A stretch of DNA of 8,502 bases from Candidatus Kerfeldbacteria bacterium (GTDB lineage Bacteria; Patescibacteriota; Patescibacteriia; SBBC01; CAIJZX01): assembly GCA_016217865.1 (NCBI GenBank), contig JACRFO010000010.1, positions 1 to 8,502 of the forward strand, written 5' to 3'. Under the pieces are notes generated by a model. It searched no databases and had not been told where the DNA came from. It saw nothing but the letters and a program-made list of their open reading frames with translations. Positions 1-5,180 of this stretch are shown piece after piece (positions within the stretch are counted from its first letter, which is position 1; each line of letters opens with the position of its first letter). The position numbers and the translations under genes are program-made.

Positions 1-786
1 ATCAAGAAGCTCGCGTCCGACTTCGTCAACGTTTTCCCGCGCTGGATCCGTCGGCTGCATGCTTCGGTCAGCAAGCTGGCGGATCGTGTCGGCCTGATGG
101 AACTGGCCGGCAAGAAGTTCAAGAGCCAGGACTTCAAGGCGTTCCGGGCGACGCAGCAAGCGTTGAGCCCGGAGTACGCCGAGAAGTTCGATCGGCTGTG
201 GATGCGCGGCGCTTCCGCACAGCTCACCCAGGCGCAGCGACGCTGGGCGCTGATGGAGAGCGCCGAGTACCTCGACACGCTGGCCGGCCTGCGGTCGCTT
301 CTCGACAAGACGAACGATCAGCAGGACACCTGGCTCAAGCAGAACAGCCACGACAAGTGGTTCAACCTCCCGCCCGAGGTGGTCGACTTCCTCACGAAGC
401 TCGGCCCGCAGATCGGGACGGCGGCTGGCGAGCTCGCTCGTCGGCTCCACACCTACAACGAGGCGGCCAAGCAGCGGCGCAATGCCCGCTGGGAAGCCTA
501 CCTCTCGCCGGAGAACCTCCAGCGCTACCCCGACCGCTGGCATCACGTCCGTCCCGAGCACCCGCTCTGGGACGAACGCTGCCGTCGCGATCGGCACCGC
601 CGTAACTGGCGGATCGGCCTGACCATCGGGGCGGTCTACATCGCCCTGACGGTCCTGGCCTTCGCCACCAAGCACTCGCTCATCGGAGCATTGATGAGCG
701 CGGTGCCCGTCACCGTCGCCATCGCGCTCCTCATCGGTCTCATCCGAGCCAACAACCACCGAGAAGGAGTTCAGTACCATGGCTGA
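1..786 (+). CDS. Unrecognised protein with two C-terminal membrane segments (5' end outside window)
   Basis: The reading frame is open from base 1, so the gene starts left of the window; the ATG at 97 is only an internal methionine and 32 further codons are visible before it. I do not recognise the family. The visible part is mostly charged, probably helical sequence rich in Arg, Lys, Gln and Glu, which looks like a cytoplasmic domain. It ends with two hydrophobic segments, around bases 604-666 (WRIGLTIGAVYIAL...) and 676-750 (LIGALMSAVPVTVAIALLI...), separated by a short turn, and then a short polar tail. A hairpin membrane anchor is the natural reading. The stop TGA at 784-786 overlaps the start of the next gene by 8 bases, so the two are very probably translationally coupled and may form one complex. 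Most codons end in C or G. Function unknown. Confidence 0.8.
   Translation: MKKLASDFVNVFPRWIRRLHASVSKLADRVGLMELAGKKFKSQDFKAFRATQQALSPEYAEKFDRLWMRGASAQLTQAQRRWALMESAEYLDTLAGLRSLLDKTNDQQDTWLKQNSHDKWFNLPPEVVDFLTKLGPQIGTAAGELARRLHTYNEAAKQRRNARWEAYLSPENLQRYPDRWHHVRPEHPLWDERCRRDRHRRNWRIGLTIGAVYIALTVLAFATKHSLIGALMSAVPVTVAIALLIGLIRANNHREGVQYHG
764..769 (+). promoter_or_regulatory. Shine-Dalgarno sequence for the second membrane gene
   Basis: AAGGAG lies 9 bases before the ATG at 779, inside the last codons of the upstream gene. It fixes the start of the downstream gene. It is the only well-placed SD I see in front of a start codon in this window. Confidence 0.75.
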
Positions 787-1990
787 CACCACCACGAACA
801 TCCCGACCCCGGAGACCACCCGTGAGCAGCGCGCCCAGAACTTCTGGGGAGCGCTCAAGGACTTCCGCCGCGAAATCACCGTCGCCGGCGGTCTCGGTCT
901 CATCGGCTGGCTGCTGTTCCACGTCACCCGCGACGAGGATGGCCGCAATCTCCTCCGCGAACTGAAGGAGGGCGTGGTTAGCCTCGCTGGCGACCTCGGC
1001 CTGGACCAGACGTTCATCGCCGAGCAGCTGGACCGCTACCGCCGTGGCGTCCACGCTCTGCGGCGCTCGACCCAGGTCATCGGGGCGACGCTCTTCGCCC
1101 TGAGCTACACGCTGGCGATCATGTCGACCACCATCCACGACGGCGCGATTCGGGCGCAGTGGATGCTCCCGGTCGGCATGCTCCTGACGGTGGTCTCGGT
1201 CTGGTTCGCCACCAAGTGGGTCATCCCGGCGGCCGGCATCATGGCCGCCGAGTGGCTCATCCCCGGCGAACACCGCGGAGCGACCTTCGGTGAGAAGTTC
1301 ATCCGACTGCTGGCCAAGACGAACGGCTGGTACATGTTCGGACTGAACATCATCATCATCTGCTCGTTCTGGCACCGACCGCAGCTGCTGTGGTTCGGCC
1401 TCGGACTCAACTTCAACTACGTCTACTTCTGCAACGGCTGGAGACGTGGTGAAAATGAGAACGCCCGGCGGACGATCCTGTGGCTGACCGCGATGGCCCA
1501 GGGCGTGCTGATTCTCCTGACGCCGTATCCGAAGGCGGTCGACTGGCTGCAGATCATGTCGATCTCGGCCAAGGATCCGCACTTCTACGTTCCGGCGGTG
1601 ATCTTCAGCGCTCTGCTGACGATCGCCATGCTGCTCGGGACGCGCAAGACGCAGGAGGACAAGGGTCGTGAAGCGGTCAAGTCGCTGCGCGCCGCGGCCG
1701 AAGAGCTGAGCAACGTCAGCGACGAGGACCTGAGCCGAGTCGAGCGGGCCAACGCCATCCTCGTTCGAATGGGTCAGATGGCCGTTCCGACCTCGCCCGC
1801 GCTGGTCCACCCCGATAACCGGCAGTTCACTCCGCTGGCCCGTCGGCGTGAGCCCAACCCCTACCTCCGACAGGCGGTCATCATCAGCATCGTGATCGCG
1901 GCCTCGGTCTTCATCGCCTGGGGCCAGCACCACGACTGGTGGACGAACGCCTGGACCACCAACACGGCCACCTTCGGCACGACCCGCTAA
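779..1990 (+). CDS. Unrecognised polytopic membrane protein, 403 residues
   Basis: I do not recognise the family. After a polar N-terminus there are about eight hydrophobic segments, near residues 34-49, 99-117, 128-150, 184-200, 202-218, 232-250, 268-288 and 366-383. Between the last two is a soluble stretch of roughly 75 residues rich in Glu, Arg and Ala (AAAEELSNVSDEDLSRVERA), possibly an amphipathic helix or short coiled coil. Residues 384-392 contain a His/Trp cluster (WGQHHDWW) just after the final membrane segment. The start is supported by AAGGAG at 764-769. The gene overlaps the preceding membrane-anchored gene by 8 bases and is followed by a strong terminator, so it closes that operon. 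Joint membrane function of the pair is inferred from context only. G/C-ending codons dominate, which creates a long antisense open frame that is not a gene. Confidence 0.85.
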   Translation: MADTTTNIPTPETTREQRAQNFWGALKDFRREITVAGGLGLIGWLLFHVTRDEDGRNLLRELKEGVVSLAGDLGLDQTFIAEQLDRYRRGVHALRRSTQVIGATLFALSYTLAIMSTTIHDGAIRAQWMLPVGMLLTVVSVWFATKWVIPAAGIMAAEWLIPGEHRGATFGEKFIRLLAKTNGWYMFGLNIIIICSFWHRPQLLWFGLGLNFNYVYFCNGWRRGENENARRTILWLTAMAQGVLILLTPYPKAVDWLQIMSISAKDPHFYVPAVIFSALLTIAMLLGTRKTQEDKGREAVKSLRAAAEELSNVSDEDLSRVERANAILVRMGQMAVPTSPALVHPDNRQFTPLARRREPNPYLRQAVIISIVIAASVFIAWGQHHDWWTNAWTTNTATFGTTR

Positions 1991-2031
1991 CGGTCAGCCG
2001 AACAGTCACTGTTCACCCGCACCTTCACCCC

Positions 2032-2075
2032 AGCCCCGCCCTCTCCTCACGGAGACGGGCGGGCTTTTTCTTTTC
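2032..2075 (+). terminator. Intrinsic terminator after the membrane-protein pair
   Basis: The arm AGCCCCGCCCTCTCC (2032-2046) pairs with GGAGACGGGCGGGCT (2051-2065) through a 14-bp stem with one bulged base on each side, around a TCAC loop. A T-rich run (TTTTTCTTTT) follows at 2065-2074. It starts 41 bases after the stop at 1990 and separates that operon from the tRNA promoter. Confidence 0.9.
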
Positions 2076-2077
2076 TC

Positions 2078-2106
2078 TAGACATTTACGAGAGCCGGTGA
2101 TACACT
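2078..2106 (+). promoter_or_regulatory. Sigma70-type promoter of the tRNA-Asp gene
   Basis: -35 box TAGACA (2078-2083), spacer of exactly 17 bases, -10 box TACACT (2101-2106) with an extended TG at 2098-2099. Transcription would start near 2113, about 19 bases before the tRNA 5' end. The -35 box begins 3 bases after the T-run of the preceding terminator. Confidence 0.75.
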
Positions 2107-2111
2107 GCAGG
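2098..2111 (+). repeat. Direct repeat, copy 1 (TGATACACTGCAGG), partner at 2506-2519
   Basis: This 14-base sequence matches TGATACACTGGAGG at 2506-2519 in 13 of 14 positions, 408 bases downstream. Both copies contain an extended -10 element, so either they are two uses of one promoter consensus or a true duplication flanking the tRNA and repeat array. Confidence 0.6.
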
Positions 2112-2131
2112 CCGACACGTTTTTGTATCCC

Positions 2132-2209
2132 GGACCCATGGTGTAGCCCGGTTAACACGTCTCCCTGTCACGGAGAAGATCAGGGGTTCAAATCCCCTTG
2201 GGTCCGCCA
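2132..2209 (+). tRNA. tRNA-Asp (anticodon GTC), CCA encoded
   Basis: The full cloverleaf can be drawn. The acceptor stem GGACCCA (2132-2138) pairs with TGGGTCC (2199-2205). The D-stem is GTGT/ACAC (2141-2144 / 2155-2158). The anticodon stem TCTCC/GGAGA (2160-2164 / 2172-2176) carries the loop CTGTCAC with anticodon GTC at 2167-2169. The T-stem AGGGG/CCCCT (2182-2186 / 2194-2198) carries the loop TTCAAAT. The discriminator is G2206 and CCA is encoded at 2207-2209. GTC reads both Asp codons. The gene has its own promoter but no T-run terminator follows it, so transcription probably continues into the downstream repeat array. Confidence 0.97.
2189..2209 (+). repeat. tRNA 3'-end repeat, copy 1 (within the tRNA-Asp gene)
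   Basis: This is the functional copy: the 3' side of the T-loop and T-stem, the 3' acceptor strand, discriminator and CCA. These 21 bases recur exactly at 2339-2359, and their last 16 bases (CCCCTTGGGTCCGCCA) recur at 2486-2501. Confidence 0.9.
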
Positions 2210-2249
2210 GTTGCGAAAGGAGCCAACACTTGTTGGCCGTCTTCGCAAC
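2210..2249 (+). repeat. Inverted repeat (hairpin) directly after the tRNA CCA
   Basis: GTTGCGAA (2210-2217) pairs with TTCGCAAC (2242-2249). Inside it GCCAAC (2222-2227) pairs with GTTGGC (2232-2237) around an ACTT loop, with a 4 x 4 internal loop between the stems. It begins at the first base after the tRNA, so it could guide 3' processing. No T-run follows, so it is not a classical terminator. Confidence 0.8.
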
Positions 2250-2294
2250 CGCAAGGATGGATTTGAAGGGCAGGAACGATCCGCGCCAGCGGGA

Positions 2295-2339
2295 GTGTCC
2301 GTCGACTTGCCATGGGCAAGTCGACGCTGCCCAGGACAC
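2295..2339 (+). repeat. Inverted repeat with a perfect 12-bp stem and ATG triloop
   Basis: CGTCGACTTGCC (2300-2311) is perfectly complementary to GGCAAGTCGACG (2315-2326), leaving a three-base loop. An outer pairing GTGTC (2295-2299) with GACAC (2335-2339) is possible and leads straight into the second tRNA 3'-end copy. No T-run follows. Confidence 0.85.
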
Positions 2340-2359
2340 AAATCCCCTTGGGTCCGCCA
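2339..2359 (+). repeat. tRNA-Asp 3'-end repeat, copy 2 (tRNA remnant)
   Basis: These 21 bases are identical to 2189-2209, exactly 150 bases downstream, and end in GCCA. No matching 5' acceptor strand (GGACCCA), D-arm or anticodon arm lies in front, so this is not a tRNA gene. The last four bases also open a local hairpin: GCCAAAC (2356-2362) pairs with GTTTGGC (2367-2373) around a GGTC loop. Confidence 0.9.
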
Positions 2360-2439
2360 AACGGTCGTTTGGCTTTGCCAGCGGTGATTCCCGGACGTCG
2401 CCGCGCTGGTGGCGCAAGTCGCCGTCCGTCTCGGCAGCC

Positions 2440-2461
2440 GCGGGCAAAGCAGTTTGCCCGC
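2440..2461 (+). repeat. Inverted repeat with a perfect 9-bp stem
   Basis: GCGGGCAAA (2440-2448) pairs with TTTGCCCGC (2453-2461) around a GCAG tetraloop. A small neighbour, ATCC (2463-2466) with GGAT (2471-2474), follows at once, and both are enclosed by GGCAGC / GCTGCC (2433-2438 / 2475-2480). Confidence 0.8.
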
Positions 2462-2485
2462 TATCCGCCCGGATGCTGCCTCGAC

Positions 2486-2501
2486 CCCCTTGGGTCCGCC
2501 A
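2486..2501 (+). repeat. tRNA-Asp 3'-end repeat, copy 3 (tRNA remnant)
   Basis: CCCCTTGGGTCCGCCA repeats the end of the tRNA 142 bases after copy 2. Copies 2 and 3 also share the next three bases (AAC), and both are preceded by GCTGCC followed shortly by GAC, so they look like diverged copies of one unit rather than independent events. Confidence 0.9.
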
Positions 2502-2505
2502 AACA

Positions 2506-2519
2506 TGATACACTGGAGG
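2506..2519 (+). promoter_or_regulatory. Extended -10 promoter abutting the YfhO-family gene
   Basis: TG-A-TACACT (2506-2514) is an extended -10 element of the same form as in the tRNA promoter. No convincing -35 box lies 16-18 bases upstream; TTGGGT at 2490-2495 is too close. A start about 7 bases after the -10 box falls on the A of ATG 2521, which would give a leaderless mRNA. GGAGG at 2515-2519 is too close to that ATG to act as its SD but is 10 bases from an in-frame TTG at 2530. Confidence 0.5.
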
Positions 2520-2520
2520 T

Positions 2521-4620
2521 ATGCGCCAGTTGCTACGGAACCATTATCTCCAAGCCACCCTCGCTATCTTGGTGGTCGCGTTGACGTTGTTCGCGCCGCT
2601 CTTCCGCGGTCAACTCCCGCTGCCAGGACAAGCCCTATTCGGGTACATGACGAACGAACCGGAACGCCGTCCAGCCTACTCGATTTTCCGCGATAGCCTC
2701 GTCCAAGGATACCCATACCACGTTTTCGCGGCCGACCATCTCCGCCGCAGTACCTTCCCGCTCTGGAACGATTTGGCGTTCGCTGGCACACCTTTCTTTG
2801 CAAATGGTCAATCGGGAGTTCTCTCGCTCACGAAAGCGCCGTGGTGGGGATTGCCCGACTGGTTGAGTTTCAACTTTGCCGTAGTCAGTCAGTTCCTCGT
2901 CGCTAGCATCGGTCTGTTCGTCCTCGGGCGAGGTTTGCGTTGGTCAGTGACCAGTTCAGTCACGGCTGGTTTGAGTTTCATCCTGACCGCACCGTTTGTC
3001 TTATGGAGTACCATGACGACGATCAGCGGCGTGATCGCCTGGTTGCCTTGGGCACTCTGGGCGATCGTCAAGCTCCACGAAACCCTGCGCTGGCGGTGGG
3101 TTGTGCTGACGGCAATCTTCACAGCGGCGATTTGGTTTGGCGGGCATACCCAGGTCGCACTGTTCTGCTTTGTGACCGAGGTCGCGTGGGCACTTGGTTG
3201 GTGGCACCGGCATGCCTGGCGACGTCGTTTTCTCACGGTCGCTGTATCGTTGATCCTCGGCGTCGGCTTAGCGGCTATGCAACTCGTTCCGTTCCTTGAA
3301 GCGTCCCAGCACGCCTACCGTGAACCAGGCCAGGCGAGTTGGTCGGCTTTACTGAAGCCAGCGCGCCTGTTCGACGTTCACGCGAAAGACTGGTTATCAC
3401 TAGCGACGACGATCAGTCCAACGATCCTCGACCGTGAGGCAGCCTACCGCGGTCCAGCGAATTTCATCGAGAGCAACCTGTATGTTGGATTGATCCCGCT
3501 GCTACTCGGAATCGTCGCACTCGCCAAATGGCGGCGGCGAGAAACGAAGTTACTTATTCTCGTTGGGGGCGGTTCACTCCTCCTCATCCTCTTTCCTGGC
3601 TGGTGGGCGATTGCCGGTAAGTTGTTCCCACCGTTAACGCTGGCCCCAGTTTGGCGCTTGTCGTTCATTGCGACATTCGCGCTGGCCGGACTCGTTGGTG
3701 TTGGTATGGAGTCGATCAGGCAGCGCTGGGCGTCGCGCGCAGGTTGGGTAATACCGCTGGCCGTGGCGATCATTGGCCTCTGGCAATGGCAACACGTTCT
3801 CCCGTTTACCCCACGTCAGGAACTCTACCAGTCCTCACCCGTTTTCGCGGCCGCCCAAACTGGTGAACGGCTGTGGCCACGGGATGGCGGGCTCGACGAG
3901 TTCATGGTCTTTGGTATTCCGTCAGTCCTGGCGTACGACTCGGTGTACCCCAAGTCGTACCTCGAATTCTGGCAGGCGAATGCCAACGTCGTGAAGCGCA
4001 ATCAGCTCGTTGTCCGGGAACCGCACGATGCGGCCTTGGTGGCGACGGGCACAAACTTGGTGCTGTCGGACCGCTCACTCCCACCAGGTTGGACGACGAT
4101 CGCTCATGATGCGGCCTGGAATCTCGCTCGACGTGAAGCGCCGGCGCCGCTGGCCCACACAGTCAATCGGCTTGTGACAGAAGTGTCACCGGCGGACATT
4201 CAGACGCTTGACCTACGCACGGAAGGGACCGTCATTGGCAATCCGCCAGTCATCGATCCAGCCGCAACAACTTCACTAACGACGCTCAATCACACCTCGA
4301 CCGAACTTGCCCTACGTGTTGTCAGTTCCGGACCGACGGCAGTAGTCACCGCGCTCCAGGCATATCCAGGCTGGCGCGTGACGATTGATAGCCATCCGGC
4401 CGCGGCCTCACAACTCCGAGTCAATCACGCTTTCCTTGGTGCAGCCATGAACGAAGGAACCCATACCGTGACCTTCAGTTACCGCCCACGAAGTTTCGTC
4501 ATCGGCTTGGTCATCTCTGGATTGTCTGTGCTCCTCCTGGTGGTGACGCAATGGCTTGTCGCTAAACAAAACACCACCCCGCCGGAGCGGGGTGGGGGAA
4601 AGACAGAGGAGGTTACTTAA
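2521..4620 (+). CDS. YfhO-family polytopic membrane protein, 699 residues
   Basis: The protein has the layout of the bacterial YfhO family, multi-membrane proteins distantly related to GT-C glycosyltransferases and linked to envelope glycan modification. A first membrane segment (residues 11-28) precedes an extracytoplasmic loop with the family-type sequence FPLWNDLAFAGTPFFANGQSG (79-99). About ten further hydrophobic segments follow, between residues 115 and 423. A soluble domain then ends in the family hallmark AYPGWRVTID...NHAFLGAAMNEGTHTVTFSYRPRSF (from residue 614) and a last membrane segment (659-682). The exact substrate is unknown. An in-frame stop at 2506-2508 leaves ATG 2521 as the only ATG before the first membrane segment; TTG 2530 is an alternative. 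The polar tail (682-699) is encoded over the minus-strand operon's terminator, and the last 8 bases overlap rplT convergently. The length is slightly short for the family. Confidence 0.85.
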   Translation: MRQLLRNHYLQATLAILVVALTLFAPLFRGQLPLPGQALFGYMTNEPERRPAYSIFRDSLVQGYPYHVFAADHLRRSTFPLWNDLAFAGTPFFANGQSGVLSLTKAPWWGLPDWLSFNFAVVSQFLVASIGLFVLGRGLRWSVTSSVTAGLSFILTAPFVLWSTMTTISGVIAWLPWALWAIVKLHETLRWRWVVLTAIFTAAIWFGGHTQVALFCFVTEVAWALGWWHRHAWRRRFLTVAVSLILGVGLAAMQLVPFLEASQHAYREPGQASWSALLKPARLFDVHAKDWLSLATTISPTILDREAAYRGPANFIESNLYVGLIPLLLGIVALAKWRRRETKLLILVGGGSLLLILFPGWWAIAGKLFPPLTLAPVWRLSFIATFALAGLVGVGMESIRQRWASRAGWVIPLAVAIIGLWQWQHVLPFTPRQELYQSSPVFAAAQTGERLWPRDGGLDEFMVFGIPSVLAYDSVYPKSYLEFWQANANVVKRNQLVVREPHDAALVATGTNLVLSDRSLPPGWTTIAHDAAWNLARREAPAPLAHTVNRLVTEVSPADIQTLDLRTEGTVIGNPPVIDPAATTSLTTLNHTSTELALRVVSSGPTAVVTALQAYPGWRVTIDSHPAAASQLRVNHAFLGAAMNEGTHTVTFSYRPRSFVIGLVISGLSVLLLVVTQWLVAKQNTTPPERGGGKTEEVT
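4561..4595 (-). terminator. Intrinsic terminator of the infC-rpmI-rplT operon, inside the convergent gene
   Basis: Read on the minus strand, CCACCCCGC (4595-4587) pairs perfectly with GCGGGGTGG (4582-4574) around a TCCG loop, followed by TGTTTTGTTT (4573-4564). It lies 18 bases past the rplT stop and wholly inside the last codons of the plus-strand YfhO-family gene. On the plus strand the hairpin is followed by GGGAAAGAC, with no T-run, so it acts in the minus direction. Confidence 0.85.
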
Positions 4621-4954
4621 CCTTCGCGACCAGCGCTGCGAACACCTGTGGGTGTTCAATCGCCAGTTGCGAAAGGATTTTGCGGTCGACAGCGATCTTC
4701 GCCACGGCGAACTTGTGCATCAACTGGCTGTAGGTCGTACCGTTAAGGCGGGCGGCGGCGTTGATGCGGATTTGCCAGAGGGTCCGGAATTCACGCTTCT
4801 TCAGGCGGCGGTGGCGGGCAGCATGTCGGCCGGCGCGGGTAATGGCCATCTTGGCTTTGCGAATTTGATTCTTGCGGCCCCACTTAAACCCCTTGGCTTT
4901 CTTCAGGATATTCTTGCGGTGTTTGACGTGGGCGACGCCTCGTTTGATACGCAT
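4613..4954 (-). CDS. rplT: 50S ribosomal protein L20
   Basis: L20 binds 23S rRNA and is needed early in 50S assembly. The 113-residue product has the typical basic N-terminal helix (RIKRGVAHVKHRKNILKKAKGF), the RKAKMAITRAGRHAARHRR segment, and the C-terminal globular part with FRTLWQIRINAAARLNGTTYSQLMH. The length is near the usual 115-120. It begins 12 bases after the rpmI stop with no visible SD, so it is probably translated by coupling with rpmI. In some bacteria L20 represses this operon through its leader, but I see no obvious L20-binding mimic here. Its TAA (4615-4613) overlaps the end of the convergent YfhO-family gene by 8 bases, and the operon terminator lies inside that gene. Within it, 4661-4677 matches exactly 17 bases at the tRNA-Asp 3' junction. 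Confidence 0.97.
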   Translation of the reverse strand: MRIKRGVAHVKHRKNILKKAKGFKWGRKNQIRKAKMAITRAGRHAARHRRLKKREFRTLWQIRINAAARLNGTTYSQLMHKFAVAKIAVDRKILSQLAIEHPQVFAALVAKVK

Positions 4955-4966
4955 ACAGGTCGGGAA

Positions 4967-5170
4967 TTAAGCGGAGTAGGGAAGCAGCCGGCGGATGTTT
5001 TTATCGTCGGTTTCGTGGATCGTGACGTCTCGGCGCTTGCCCATCGTCCGGACCCCGCGGTCGCGGGAATTGAAATGATCCTGGCCGGCTTTGCGCTTCA
5101 AGAGCTTCTTGGAGCCGGTCAGTTTGATCCGCTTGGCGGTGGCTTGGTGGGTCTTGAGTTTCTTTGCCAT
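4967..5170 (-). CDS. rpmI: 50S ribosomal protein L35
   Basis: A small basic ribosomal protein of the large subunit. The 67-residue product starts MAKKLKTHQATAKR, then has the L35-type SKKLLKRKAGQDHFN stretch and ends in NIRRLLPYSA; the length is normal. The frame can be extended upstream to a TTG at 5209, but L35 proteins begin at the MAKK-type methionine. The upstream TTG is moreover the -35 box (TTGACT) of a promoter, so ATG 5170 is the start. No SD precedes it; the putative transcription start is only about 4 bases upstream, making this a nearly leaderless gene when transcribed from that promoter. It lies 60 bases after infC and 12 bases before rplT, in the common infC-rpmI-rplT order. Confidence 0.96.
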   Translation of the reverse strand: MAKKLKTHQATAKRIKLTGSKKLLKRKAGQDHFNSRDRGVRTMGKRRDVTIHETDDKNIRRLLPYSA

Positions 5171-5180
5171 AAGCTGGGAT

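Larger units (their letters stand above)
2210..2520 (+). ncRNA. Gene-free structured array downstream of tRNA-Asp, rtT-like candidate
   Basis: These 311 bases carry no convincing gene. They consist of two spacers (2210-2338 and 2360-2485), each closed by a copy of the tRNA-Asp 3' end. Both spacers fold strongly. In the first, GGATTTG (2259-2265) can pair with CAAATCC (2339-2345) and GGGCAG (2268-2273) with CTGCCC (2327-2332), enclosing hairpins at 2281-2292 and 2300-2326. In the second, GGCAGC (2433-2438) pairs with GCTGCC (2475-2480), enclosing hairpins at 2440-2461 and 2463-2474. The E. coli tyrT operon is the known parallel: tRNA-Tyr followed by repeats that each contain the tRNA 3' end, releasing rtT RNA. 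That this locus makes a stable RNA is inference. Alternatives are integration scars or a long leader of the downstream gene. Confidence 0.45.

Noticed and set aside
740..1933. Long minus-strand open frame (397 codons) opposite the second membrane gene
   Set aside because: It mirrors a gene with strong G/C third-position bias; its translation is Asp/Arg/Gln-rich low-information sequence with no domain pattern, while the plus frame has an SD, membrane segments and a terminator.
2339..2501. Additional tRNA genes at the second and third CCA copies
   Set aside because: Only the 3' T-arm/acceptor part is present. I found no GGACCCA 5' strand, D-arm or anticodon arm at the right distance.
2189..2501. 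CRISPR array
   Set aside because: The units repeat a tRNA 3' end only three times with spacers of about 125 bases, far longer than CRISPR spacers, and there are no cas genes.
2085..2513. Minus-strand open frame across the tRNA and array, containing WRTQGG and ADPRGFEP-like peptides
   Set aside because: It is the antisense of tRNA-Asp and its 3'-end repeats. ADPRGFEPLIF-type peptides are a familiar spurious annotation from tRNA antisense strands.
2097..2696. Several short plus-strand frames in the array with repeated PLGSAK/PLGPPN peptides
   Set aside because: They arise from the repeated tRNA 3' end read in various frames, have no credible start signals, and run over the tRNA or the YfhO-family gene.
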